NCBI GenBank assembly: GCA_963696505.1
Contig: CAVOKN010000018.1
Span: forward strand, 69,408-133,407
Source of the DNA: CAVOKN01 sp963696505
GTDB lineage: Bacteria > Pseudomonadota > Gammaproteobacteria > Burkholderiales > Rhodocyclaceae
Length of the DNA: 64,000 bases
Direction of reading: 5' to 3'
Positions 31,111 to 39,708 of this stretch are shown piece by piece. The position numbers were made by a program, and so were the translations under genes. The first letter of the stretch is position 1; the number at the start of each line of letters is the position of its first letter. The notes under the pieces are model-generated. The model searched no databases. It was given only the letters and a program-made list of their open reading frames with translations, and was not told where the DNA came from.

Positions 31111-32500
31111 ACAGGTGGCGCGCGATGCGCCGCTGGACGATGTCGCGTCCGAAAACCTCAAGCACAGCGTCGATGGAGGGCGTCTGCGTCTGGCCGGTGA
31201 GCACCACCCGCAGCGGAATCGCCACCTGGGGCATCTTGAGCTTCTGCTGGGCCAGCACTTCCTTCAGCGCCTGACTCAGGTGGCTGCGCTCCCAGGTCAC
31301 GGTCTCGAACAGCACCGACAGCCGCGCCAGCGCCTGGCGCGCGGCATCGTTCAGATGCTGGGCGAGCAGCTCGTGGTGCGGCTCGATATCAACGTAGAAG
31401 GGCTCGGCGGCGTCGGCAAGCTCGTTGAGCGTGGCAACCCGCTCCTTGTAGAGGCCGACCACCTGCGCCAGGGAAGGCGTCGCACCGATCGCCACGCCGC
31501 GGGCGGCAAGCCGCCGGCCCACGTCCTGGGCGAGGCGCTCGTCGGCGGCTGACTTCAGGTAGTGCTGGTTCAGCCACAGCAGCTTCTCGGTGTTGAACTG
31601 GGCCGCCGACGCGGTGATGTGATCGAGGTCGAACCATTCGCAGAGTTGAGGAACGGAGAAGATCTCGTCGTCGCCGTGGGACCAGCCCAGCCGCGCCAGG
31701 TAGTTGATCACCGCCTCGGGCAGGAAACCGTCCTCGTGGTACTGGGTGACGCTCACCGCGCCGTGACGCTTGGAGAGCTTCTGGCCATCATCGCCGAGGA
31801 TCATCGACAGGTGGGCGTATTGCGGCGGCTGCTCGCCCAGGGCGTGCAAAATGTTGATCTGGCGCGGCGTGTTGTTCACGTGGTCGTCGCCGCGGATGAC
31901 GTGGCTGATGTCCATGTCGAGGTCATCGACGACGACGCCGAAGTTGTAGGTCGGCACGCCGTCGGCACGCAGGATCACCAGGTCGTCCAGCTCGCGGTTG
32001 TCGAAGGCGATGTGGCCTTTCACCAAGTCGTTCCAGCCCACCGTGCCGGAGTCGGGGTTGCGGAAGCGCAGCACCGGTTTCACTGCCGGCGGCGGCGTGC
32101 GGCCGGCGGCGTTCTGCGGGCGCCAGCGGCCGTCGTAGCGCGGCTTCTCGCCGCGGGCGCGCTGCGCCTCGCGCATCGCCTCCAGTTCATCCTTGCTCGC
32201 ATAGCACCAGTAAGCGTGGCCGGCGGCGATCAAGCGCTCGGCCACCTCGCGGTAGCGCGGCAGGCGCTGCATCTGGTAGAACGGCCCCTCGTCCCAGTCG
32301 AGGCCCAGCCAGCTCATGCCTTCGAGGATCGCGTCGATCGCCGCCTGGGTCGAGCGTTCGACGTCGGTGTCCTCGATGCGCAGGATGAACTGCCCGCCAT
32401 GCCGGCGCGCATAAGCCCAGCAGAACAGCGCGGTGCGAGCGCCGCCGATGTGCAGGTAGCCGGTGGGGCTGGGGGCGAAGCGGGTGCGGACCGTGGGCAT
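31109..32500 (-). CDS. gltX: Glutamyl-tRNA synthetase
   Basis: Class I synthetase (463 aa, normal length) charging tRNA-Glu. The start reads PTVRTRFAPSPTGYLHIGGA, containing the HIGH-type motif; LRIEDTD follows, and the KMSKS-type loop is DGQKLSKRHGA. The C-terminal helical anticodon-binding region ends QRRIARHL. It is divergent from the tRNA-Val gene. Confidence 0.97.
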   Translation of the reverse strand: MPTVRTRFAPSPTGYLHIGGARTALFCWAYARRHGGQFILRIEDTDVERSTQAAIDAILEGMSWLGLDWDEGPFYQMQRLPRYREVAERLIAAGHAYWCYASKDELEAMREAQRARGEKPRYDGRWRPQNAAGRTPPPAVKPVLRFRNPDSGTVGWNDLVKGHIAFDNRELDDLVILRADGVPTYNFGVVVDDLDMDISHVIRGDDHVNNTPRQINILHALGEQPPQYAHLSMILGDDGQKLSKRHGAVSVTQYHEDGFLPEAVINYLARLGWSHGDDEIFSVPQLCEWFDLDHITASAAQFNTEKLLWLNQHYLKSAADERLAQDVGRRLAARGVAIGATPSLAQVVGLYKERVATLNELADAAEPFYVDIEPHHELLAQHLNDAARQALARLSVLFETVTWERSHLSQALKEVLAQQKLKMPQVAIPLRVVLTGQTQTPSIDAVLEVFGRDIVQRRIARHL

Positions 32501-32584
32501 GGACCGTGTCCTGGGAAAAAGCGCGCATTCTACGCCGATGCGAATTGACCGGTCCCGGAGCCATCGCTACAATTCGCGTCCGTC

Positions 32585-32660
32585 GGGCGACTAGTCTCAG
32601 TGGTAGAGCGCTCCCTTCACACGGGAGAGGTCGCTGGTTCGATCCCAGTGTCGCCCACCA
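32585..32660 (+). tRNA. tRNA-Val (anticodon CAC)
   Basis: A 76-base cloverleaf: acceptor GGGCGAC pairs with GTCGCCC, followed by encoded ACCA. The D arm contains AGTCTCAGTGGTAGAG, the anticodon stem CTCCC/GGGAG encloses loop TTCACAC (anticodon CAC), and the T arm has GGTTCGATCC. It decodes GUG. The mobile island lies directly downstream. Confidence 0.95.
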
Positions 32661-32671
32661 AGTTACCCCCC

Positions 32672-32708
32672 AAAGCCCTGCAAACCCCTTGCAGGGCTTT
32701 TCGTTTTT
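32672..32708 (+). terminator. Rho-independent terminator after tRNA-Val
   Basis: AAAGCCCTGCAA (32672-32683) pairs perfectly with TTGCAGGGCTTT (32689-32700) around a five-base loop. TTCGTTTTT overlaps the end of the stem and continues past it. It lies 12 bases after the tRNA CCA end. Confidence 0.9.
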
Positions 32709-32884
32709 CGGTGCCAGCCAGATTGGAAGTGGAACCGCTTCCGTCACGAGAAATAGTCAAGACAATCAAAAACCTGATTGACAATGAAGCTCGGCACTCA
32801 CCATCCCCCCTCGTGGGCGAGCTGGGGTGAGGGGGCAAGTGGCGGTGCTTGAGGGCTGAGCATTCTTGCCAATCAGTACCAATA

Positions 32885-32966
32885 TTGCTCCATGGTGCAA
32901 TATTTTTCTTACTAAAATTGCTCTTTGATGCAAAATAATGCTAATACTTATTGCATCATGATGCAA
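32885..32966 (+). promoter_or_regulatory. Three palindromic operators upstream of mobile mystery A/B
   Basis: Three 16-bp sites of the form TTGC-N8-GCAA occur at 32885-32900 (TTGCTCCATGGTGCAA), 32918-32933 (TTGCTCTTTGATGCAA) and 32951-32966 (TTGCATCATGATGCAA, a perfect palindrome). Their centres are exactly 33 bp apart and the last ends four bases before the start codon of the HTH gene. They are likely binding sites for that HTH protein (autoregulation). The region between is AT-rich, unlike its surroundings. Confidence 0.8.
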
Positions 32967-32970
32967 AACC

Positions 32971-33450
32971 ATGAAGAAGACATTCTCCGAACTCAAGCTC
33001 AGACAACTCGACACCACCTTGAACCGGTGGCGCGAGGCCGACCTGCCCCCGCGTCCTCGGTCCGGCTGGATCAATGCGATCCGCGAAGGGCTGGGCATGG
33101 CCGCGACGCATTTGGCTAACCGGCTGGGCGTCGCCACATCGACCGTCACCCGCCTGGAAAGCTCGGAGGCCGACGACACCATCAGCCTGGCCACTCTGCG
33201 CCGTGCCGCCGAGGCGCTGGGCTGCGAACTGCACTATGCCTTGGTGCCCCGGCAATCGCTGGCACAGACGCTCGAATCCCGCGCCACCAACCTGGCACGA
33301 CAGCGCATGGCCGCCATTAGCCACAGCATGGCCCTGGAGGCCCAATCCACGTCGCCGGAAACCGCCGAGGCTCAGACGCGCGCCCTGGCCGAGAGCCTGC
33401 TCAAGGGGTCGCGCCGGGCTCTCTGGAAGCAACAGGATCACAAGCCCTGA
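32971..33450 (+). CDS. Mobile mystery protein A (HTH regulator)
   Basis: A 159-aa protein with a central Xre-type HTH (about residues 40-95: MAATHLANRLGVATSTVTRL). It matches the mobile mystery protein A family, always paired with the Fic-like protein B and found on mobile regions. By analogy it is the antitoxin/repressor of the pair. The Fic gene starts five bases after its stop. Three palindromes upstream suggest it represses its own operon. Confidence 0.9.
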   Translation: MKKTFSELKLRQLDTTLNRWREADLPPRPRSGWINAIREGLGMAATHLANRLGVATSTVTRLESSEADDTISLATLRRAAEALGCELHYALVPRQSLAQTLESRATNLARQRMAAISHSMALEAQSTSPETAEAQTRALAESLLKGSRRALWKQQDHKP

Positions 33451-33455
33451 ACGCC

Positions 33456-34040
33456 ATGCCGGTCAACCTCGACTATGCCCCCGGCGCCACGCCGCTCGAT
33501 CCCGACGAACTGGCCGGCCTGATTCTCGGCCACATCGCCACCCAGGGCGAGTTGAACGAATGGGAGCAACAGAACATCCAGGTCGGCGACGACTGGGCGC
33601 GCAAGCAACGCAAGGACATCCTGAGCGAGGACTTCCTGCGCCAGTTGCACAGGCGCATGTTCGGCGAAACCTGGCGTTGGGCGGGCGAGTTCCGCAGATC
33701 CGACAAGAACATCGGCGTCAACTGGCTCCACATCGGGGTTGAACTGCGCAAGCTGCTCGACGACGTGCGTTTCCAGATCGAGCACGGCAGCTCCCCGTCG
33801 GACGAGATCGCGGTGCGCTTCCATCACCGCCTGGTCGCCATCCACCCCTTCGCCAACGGCAACGGCCGCCATGCCCGGCTGATGGCCGACCTGCTCGTCG
33901 AGCGCCTGGGCCGGCCGCGATTCACCTGGGGAAGCGTCAACCTCGTCGATGCCGGCGAGACTCGGCAACGCTACATCGCTGCCCTGCAAGCCGCCGACGC
34001 GCACGACATCGCCCCCTTGCTCGCCTTTGCCCGAAGCTGA
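33456..34040 (+). CDS. Mobile mystery protein B (Fic/DOC domain)
   Basis: A 194-aa Fic-domain protein with the full catalytic motif HPFANGNGRHARLMADLL at about residues 128-145 (His nucleophile present). Fic enzymes usually transfer AMP or other nucleotide groups to target proteins. The family is the partner of mobile mystery protein A and is a likely toxin. The N-terminal WAGEFRRSDKNIGV is typical of Fic toxins. I see no inhibitory (S/T)xxxE(G/N) helix, which fits control by a partner. Confidence 0.92.
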   Translation: MPVNLDYAPGATPLDPDELAGLILGHIATQGELNEWEQQNIQVGDDWARKQRKDILSEDFLRQLHRRMFGETWRWAGEFRRSDKNIGVNWLHIGVELRKLLDDVRFQIEHGSSPSDEIAVRFHHRLVAIHPFANGNGRHARLMADLLVERLGRPRFTWGSVNLVDAGETRQRYIAALQAADAHDIAPLLAFARS

Positions 34041-34047
34041 ATCCGAC

Positions 34048-34182
34048 ATGAAGCAGCCCCTCCCCCACGACCACCGCAAGATTCTCGAAACCACCGTCGC
34101 CCAGGCGCGTTCCCCCGCCGAAGACGGCGCAGAAAAAGAGCAGCGCATCGCCGAACTGCGCAACGACTGGAAGGACGACTGA
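34048..34182 (+). CDS. Small putative antitoxin
   Basis: A 44-residue highly charged protein (MKQPLPHDHRKILETTVAQA...RIAELRNDWKDD). It ends in TGATG, shared with the start of a PIN-domain remnant, the arrangement of a VapB-like antitoxin before its toxin. No family recognised; called by size, charge and position. Confidence 0.5.
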   Translation: MKQPLPHDHRKILETTVAQARSPAEDGAEKEQRIAELRNDWKDD

Positions 34183-34330
34183 TGCGCCGCGCCTACGTCG
34201 ATAGCTGCCTGTTCATCTATTGGGTGGAGCAAGCAGCGCCACGAGCGGAGGCGGCCTTGCGCTTGCCCTCCGCGCCCAGCTCCCGGGCGCCTGTCACGAC
34301 GAGCCCCCCGAAGCAGGACGGCACCGCCCG
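34182..34330 (+). pseudogene. PIN-domain toxin remnant
   Basis: The frame starts RRAYVDSCLFIYWVEQAAP, the beginning of a VapC-type PIN domain with its first catalytic Asp, then loses similarity after about 25-30 residues. A further related piece (ALALRAQLPGACHDEPPEAG) appears in another frame. The rest of the domain is missing, so this is a dead toxin. Boundaries are approximate. Confidence 0.6.
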
Positions 34331-34567
34331 CCGGGATCATCTATCGGGCAGCGTGGGGGCTGCTTACGTCACCCAGAGCGACAGCGTGACGGGGCGGTCT
34401 CACGGGGGAATCCTGGACGGTTCGTGTTGACCGTGGTCGCGGACATGGCTGCGCACTCTCCGTCAGCCAGCGCGTCCGCGCCTTCACTGCACGGCGCAAT
34501 GCTGTTCCTTCGCTCCGCTGGCGCTTCGCTGTCAGCGTCGTCAGTTGCAACAAATCCCGCAGGCAAG
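34331..34567. other. Non-coding gap between PIN remnant and hsdR
   Basis: About 240 bases with no supportable gene; the hsdR reading frame ends at 34568 on the other strand. Confidence 0.4.
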
Positions 34568-34872
34568 CTACGCAGGTTCAACATACAAGTACCGCTGGAA
34601 CCCGCTAAACACCTTCCCGATCTCATCCGGCCGCCCAAGATCGGCCACTGCATCAGCAATCGAGTCGTGATATTTCAGCTTCAACAGTGGCGTCAGCTTG
34701 GACTGATCCAGTTCATCCACTCCAACCGCCACATAGTGCGATAACACGAAGTCGAGAAACACCTTCTGCTTCGGACTGAAGTTCTCGCTGATGACCGCCA
34801 TTGCTCGATCCGCCCGTTCCTCGCGGGTCAGCGGCTCCATTGCGTAGGCCACATGCGCCAGAACATCGAATA

Positions 34873-35952
34873 ATGCTTATCCGGTTGCTTCCCAAACGTG
34901 AAGCTGCGATCATTTTTGCACTGTGGTCGCCAGACTCCCGTTCCCGACGTCACTCCCGGACTTCATGCGGCTCTTCCCGGATGATGCGGCTTGTGCGGCG
35001 CACCTGGAAAAGGTCCGGTGGCCTGGCGGCTTCGTCTGCCAGTACTGCGGTTTACATGACGAGCCGAGCCGCTTCCCGAACCGTTCTTCCGTTGTGCTTC
35101 GATGTCGCAGCTGCAAGCGTGACACGTCGCTTACGGCCGACACAGTCATGCAGCGGACGCACATGCCGATCTCGATCTGGTTTTGGGCCGCGTACCTCGT
35201 GTCGAGTCAAACGCCGGGCATGAGCGCAGTGCAATTCCAGCGGCAACTCGGCCTGAAACGTCATGAGACGGCCTTCCAGATTCTGCACAAGCTGCGTGTG
35301 GCAATGGTGCGCCCTGATCGTGACCGCATCGGAGGTGGCTTCCCGGTCGAGGTCGACGAGACGTGGGTCGGGGGCCGCACGCGTGGCGAAGGGCGCGGAC
35401 GGCACCACAAGACGCTGGTCTTAGGCGCGATCGAAGCGCGCAAGCGCAAAGTGAACGACAGGCAAAGGGATCCCAGCAAGGCATTGCCGCGTCGGGGTGG
35501 CCTCTACGCCGGGCGCCTGCGCCTGCACGTCGCTCCTGACCGCTCGGCGAAATCGCTTGAGGGCTTCGTGCTTGACTCGGTGCAGCCAGGTACGCACATC
35601 ACGACCGACGATTGGTCGGGCTACGACCCCCTCGCGCTGCAAGGCTACCGACTCACCCAGGTTGCGCAACGCGGCGACGCCGACATCACGGAGAAGCACT
35701 TGCCGCTCATCCACCTCGTCTTCGGCAACCTGAAAAGCTGGCTGAATGGCGTTCACCACGGCGTCTCGCCGCAGCACCTTCAGGCATACCTGAACGAATT
35801 CACGTTCCGCTTCAACCGGCGGTTCTTCCCCTTCACTGCCTTCCAGAGCCTGCTCGGGATCGGAGCCGCGACGCAGCCGACGACCTACGACGCGTTCTAC
35901 AACACGGGGCGCCGCCCGAAGCCTCCCGTTGGGAACTAACCGGATAAGCATT
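34873..35952 (+). mobile_element. IS1595-family insertion sequence, complete
   Basis: A 1080-bp element with inverted ends AATGCTTATCCGGTT...TTCCCAA (24 bp, two mismatches) at 34873 and 35952. It is flanked by CATCGAAT (34865-34872) and CATCGAAC (35953-35960), an 8-bp target duplication with one mismatch. It interrupts hsdR in the opposite orientation. Confidence 0.95.
34923..35939 (+). CDS. IS1595 family transposase
   Basis: Transposase of 338 aa. The N-terminal zinc ribbon shows CQYCGLHDE and LRCRSCKRDTSLTADTVM. The catalytic core has VDETWVGG (first Asp), ITTDDWSGY (second Asp) and an HLQAYLNEFTFRFNRR region in place of the final acidic residue or Asn seen in this family. The frame is intact and fills the element; the ends and target repeat are still near perfect, implying a recent insertion. 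Confidence 0.95.
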   Translation: MVARLPFPTSLPDFMRLFPDDAACAAHLEKVRWPGGFVCQYCGLHDEPSRFPNRSSVVLRCRSCKRDTSLTADTVMQRTHMPISIWFWAAYLVSSQTPGMSAVQFQRQLGLKRHETAFQILHKLRVAMVRPDRDRIGGGFPVEVDETWVGGRTRGEGRGRHHKTLVLGAIEARKRKVNDRQRDPSKALPRRGGLYAGRLRLHVAPDRSAKSLEGFVLDSVQPGTHITTDDWSGYDPLALQGYRLTQVAQRGDADITEKHLPLIHLVFGNLKSWLNGVHHGVSPQHLQAYLNEFTFRFNRRFFPFTAFQSLLGIGAATQPTTYDAFYNTGRRPKPPVGN

Positions 35953-38052
35953 CATCGAACAAATCGCTTTTCTCTGCGTCGATGATCTTCTGCATTTCGG
36001 CCAGTTGATCTTTGCCGAAGCCCTTTTCCGCAAGCCCCTCCAGCAGCTTCTTGCGCGTATCCGGTGCGCTCCATAGCGCCCGCAGTTCGTCCTCGTCGGT
36101 GAAGAAGTCCGGCAACTTGCCGAATAACGCCTCCATAAACTGCTGCGCCGACATCGGGGTGCCGTCCGGGTGCCAGAAACTGGTGACCACCATGTGCTGG
36201 ATAGTGCGCGACTTGCCATCGGCCAGCTTCACCTTCGCTTTCTTCTTGCAAACGCAGGGGCGCTGACCGCACTTCGGGCAAGGGTCTTTCGTACATTCAC
36301 AGGGCGACTTGCCGCACAGATAACAAGGCGGCGGCGGTTCCTTGATACAGACGCACGGCGCCGAATGGCATTTCGAGCAGACTTCCGGCTCGATCGGCTC
36401 GCCATCCCATTCCGGGTCGCTGAAATGGTGGTGCGCCTTCACGAAGTCGTAGATCGTGAAGTAGTCCTTGCCTTCGTAAAGCCGGGTGCCGCGCCCGATG
36501 ATCTGCTTGAACTCGATCATCGAATTCACCGGCCGCAGCAGCACGATGTTGCGCACGTTCCGGGCATCCACGCCGGTCGAGAGTTTCTGCGACGTAGTGA
36601 GTATGGTCGGGATGTGCTTTTCGTTGTCCTGGAAGTCGCGCAACCATTGCTCGCCCAATGCCCCGTCGTTGGCCGTCACCCGGTGGCAGTAGTTGGGGTC
36701 GGTGCTGGTCTTGATCTGGTTGATCAGGTCACGGATCGCCAGGGCATGATCCTGCGTTGCGCAGAACACCAGCGTCTTTTCCCGCTGGTCGATCAGCGAC
36801 ATGAAAATCTCGACGCGCTTCTTCTCGCGGTCCTTGATCTCGATGATCTTGTTGAAGTCCGCTTCTTCGTATCGTTTTCCGGCCTCGACTTCGCCTTCGA
36901 CAACCTTGTCGTCGGCCGTATAGACGTACTCATCAAGTGTGGTTGAAATCTGCTTTACCCGGAACGGGGTCAGGAAGCCGTCGTTGATGCCCTCCTTGAG
37001 CGAGTAGATGAACACCGGCTCGCCAAAGTAGGCATAGGTATCGACGTTATCCTTTCGCTTCGGGGTGGCGGTCAGCCCAAGCTGCACGGCCGGCGCAAAG
37101 TAATCGAGGATGCCGCGCCAGTTGCTCTCGTCGTTGGCACCGCCCCGGTGACACTCGTCGATCACAATGAAGTCGAAGAAATCCGGCGGGTACTCGCCGA
37201 AATACGGGGTATCCCCCGGACCGCTCATGAAGGTCTGGAAGATCGTGAAGAAGATGCTGCCGTTCTTCGGCACCCTGCCCTTCTTGCGAATATCAGCCGG
37301 GTCGATGCGCACCAGCGCCTTGTCGTCGAAGGCCGAGAAGGCGTTGTAGGCTTGGTCGGCCAGAATGTTCCGGTCAGCGAGGAACAGGATGCGGGGCCGG
37401 CGGGTCGGCTCGCCCTCGCCCGTCGCATCGGTCAGGTTCCACCGGCTCTGAAACAGCTTCCACGCAATCTGGAAGGCAATGAAGGTTTTGCCGGTGCCGG
37501 TCGCCAGCGTCAGCAGGATGCGTTCCTGCCCTGCAGCAACAGCAGCCAGCACCCGCTCGATGGCGATGTCCTGGTAGTAGCGCCCCTGAAAGAAGCCGCC
37601 CTTGTCTTCAAACGGCACGGCAGCAAATCGGTCCCGCCACGCGCTCCTGGTGGCGAAGGTGCGATTCCATAACGCATCGGGTGACGGGAAGGTGGCAATC
37701 TCGCCCTCCACCGCCGTCTGCATGTCGATGCCGTAAATGCCCTGGCCGTTGCTGGCATAGGTAAAACGCACCGCCAGCTTGCCGGCGTAATCCTTGGCCT
37801 GCGCCACGCCCTCCGTCAGCGCCTTGTCCCACGCCTTGGCCTCGACCACCGCCAGCTTGGTGTTGCGGAATTCCAGAACATAGTCCGCCGTCAACGGCTT
37901 GCCGCGCTTGCCCGCCCCTTCCAGTCGGCCGAGCGTAATCGGGTATTCGCGCCGGATGCGGCTACCCTCGACCACACCCCAGCCTGCCGCAGCAAGGGCA
38001 GGGTCGATGTGTTCGGCGCGGGTTTCGGCCTCGTTCAAGAAATCTGTGCCTA

Positions 38053-38505
38053 TTACAGATGTGGCGAAAATTCGGGCAAACACATTGCGTCGGCAGGTGA
38101 AATGATCCGCACGCCGAGCGGCAACATGTTTTCAGTCAAAACCAGCAAGTCCTTGTCCCCCGTAACCAGCCAGGCAGTCTCCGCCGCCAGTGCTGCGTGG
38201 ATGAATTTGTCGTCAGCCGAATCGCGGCTGTAGGTCTTTGCGGCAATCGAGGGTGGCACATCGACCCAAAAGGCGATGGACTCAAGGTCACTCAGAAGCG
38301 CCTTTCGCTGCTCCAGCGTGACGTAACGGTCGAATTTGGGACGCCACAGACGATCCTTGAGTTCCGCGAAAGTGTTCCCGGAAAAAACCGGCTGACCGGC
38401 CCGGAGCACCTGCCGCGTCAACTGCGCGGGGTAGCCTGTCTTCGCCAGCAAGCCGCTGATCCAGACATTGGTGTCGATGACAACGCCGGGTCGGAGAGGC
38501 CTCAA
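38053..38505 (-). CDS. PIN-domain toxin (COG1569 type)
   Basis: A 150-aa putative ribonuclease toxin. PIN residues are seen in GVVIDTNVWISGLL, DSADDKFIHAALA and LVTGDKDLLVL. The antitoxin gene ends seven bases upstream of its start. The 3' end overlaps the hsdR open frame by about 30 bases; if hsdR starts at TTG near 38043 there is no overlap. Confidence 0.88.
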   Translation of the reverse strand: MRPLRPGVVIDTNVWISGLLAKTGYPAQLTRQVLRAGQPVFSGNTFAELKDRLWRPKFDRYVTLEQRKALLSDLESIAFWVDVPPSIAAKTYSRDSADDKFIHAALAAETAWLVTGDKDLLVLTENMLPLGVRIISPADAMCLPEFSPHL

Positions 38506-38512
38506 GGGTCAA

Positions 38513-38764
38513 TCAGCTTTCATCGGCCAGCAGCTCGTCCAGCTTTTCGGGCGTCAACCCGGCGCGTTCCGCGGCATCGGCAGTTTCGTTCATGGTCTTC
38601 AGCAAACGATCGGCATAGAAGGCGCGCATCGCCTCATAGTCCTCGGCGCTGACCATGACGCCGACCACGCGGTCGTGGCGCATCACGCGCACCGGCTCGC
38701 GCTGCACGCGGTCGAGAAACTCGCCAAAACGGGTCTTGGCTTCATTGGCGGTATAGGTTTGCAT
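38513..38764 (-). CDS. Phd/YefM antitoxin
   Basis: An 83-aa antitoxin beginning MQTYTANEAKTRFGEFLDRV, the textbook Phd/YefM N-terminus, with VMRHDRVVGVMVSAEDYEAM and an acidic C-terminal tail (GLTPEKLDELLADES). Start ATG 38764; the open frame continues upstream into unrelated sequence. It pairs with the PIN toxin that follows. Confidence 0.9.
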   Translation of the reverse strand: MQTYTANEAKTRFGEFLDRVQREPVRVMRHDRVVGVMVSAEDYEAMRAFYADRLLKTMNETADAAERAGLTPEKLDELLADES

Positions 38765-38823
38765 GGATCGGGCCTCACTTCGAAAGAACAATGATCTCAA
38801 TATAGGCAAATCGTTCGATCCGG

Positions 38824-39528
38824 TCAAATCGAACGATTCAGTCGGTGACAATTTGTCACCGGTTGCCCGCGCATGAAAGCAGGTTGAACGCCTTGCAACT
38901 GGCCGCTGAAGGCTTGGTGAAGGAGGGATTTTTTTCGGTAGTTCCTCAGACCGTATAACCGGGACGAAAAGCAATGCACGATGGTCATCAAGTCCTGCAC
39001 CATTTCCTGCTCGGGAGAAAGACGTTCTTGATTGAGCACTAGCAGTTCGCAGCCATTGATTTTGGCAAAGTGCTCGAACCACTCGAAGCCGAACCGGGTC
39101 AGCCGATCCCTGTGCGCCAGAATCAGTGTCTTGACTTCGCGTCGGCCAATATCTTCCATCAGCGCCAGAAACCGCTTGCGCTTGAAGTTCAGCCCGCCGC
39201 CCACTTCCTCGACAAACTCGACGTTGGCAAGACCTTTGGCCACCACGAATTCCTCCAGCACTTTGCGCTGATTCGCCAAATCCGGTTTTTGCGCGGCACT
39301 GGGGACGCGGCAGTACGCCACCAGCCGGATCGGCGTATTCACCGACTGGCGCAGGCCGATGAATTCGCGAATCTGCGCTTCGGTATACAGGCGCCGATTG
39401 CTGTCGGTGCGCGCCACAGCAGTGAGCCGCCCCTCGCGCTCCCAGCGCTGCAAGGTCTTGACCGAGACGCCCAGCAGCTTCGCCGCCTTGCCTGTGCTCA
39501 TGGTGTTTTCCATGAGCCAATAGTACAT
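38824..39528 (-). CDS. tnpA: IS607 family serine recombinase (TnpA)
   Basis: A 234-aa recombinase. The N-terminal MerR-like HTH (STGKAAKLLGVSVKTLQRWE) is followed by a serine-recombinase domain with LVAYCRVPSAAQKPDLANQR, containing the likely nucleophile Ser, and LILAHRDRLTRFGF. It ends YGLRNYRKK plus an unusual extension of about 30 residues. No TnpB gene follows; the Phd antitoxin promoter region begins about 60 bases downstream. It is a solitary or truncated IS607. Confidence 0.92.
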   Translation of the reverse strand: MYYWLMENTMSTGKAAKLLGVSVKTLQRWEREGRLTAVARTDSNRRLYTEAQIREFIGLRQSVNTPIRLVAYCRVPSAAQKPDLANQRKVLEEFVVAKGLANVEFVEEVGGGLNFKRKRFLALMEDIGRREVKTLILAHRDRLTRFGFEWFEHFAKINGCELLVLNQERLSPEQEMVQDLMTIVHCFSSRLYGLRNYRKKSLLHQAFSGQLQGVQPAFMRGQPVTNCHRLNRSI

Positions 39529-39708
39529 TATTGCGCATTATTTGTAATGGTAGAGTCAGCCTCCAATCCAACCGCGTATGCCCCCGCCCCAACCCCGCGC
39601 GCGCGGGGGAGGAGGGAGCCATGGACACCTACACCGCGGCCCGCCTCGCGGAACCCTCCCCCGCAAGCGGCAAAGGGCTTGGCTGACCTGCCACCCGCGG
39701 CGTCGCGC

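Larger units (their letters stand above)
34568..38083 (-). pseudogene. hsdR: Type I restriction enzyme R subunit, split by an IS element
   Basis: Motor/endonuclease subunit of a type I restriction system. The first part (38083 down to about 35953) holds the nuclease domain (LAVVEAKAWDKALTEG, PD-(D/E)xK type), Walker A LATGTGKTFIAF, VIDECHRG (DEAH-type box) and the helicase C-domain (FKQIIGRGTRLYEGKD). A Cys-rich region follows. It then stops in the IS1595-family element. The missing C-terminus (VLAHVAYAMEPLTREERAD to YLYVEPA) lies beyond it at 34568-34864. Removing the IS and one target copy gives ...SDLFDVLAHVAYAME in one frame. The true start may be TTG before NEAETRAEHID (about 38043). No hsdM or hsdS is present, so it is an orphan and now inactivated. 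Confidence 0.92.

Noticed and set aside
38500..38830. TnpB (RNA-guided nuclease) gene of IS607
   Set aside because: The sequence after tnpA encodes the Phd antitoxin; no TnpB motif or RuvC-like residues are present.
32585..39708. Integrase and att repeat for a tRNA-linked island
   Set aside because: No tyrosine integrase gene and no second copy of the tRNA 3' end was found in the window.
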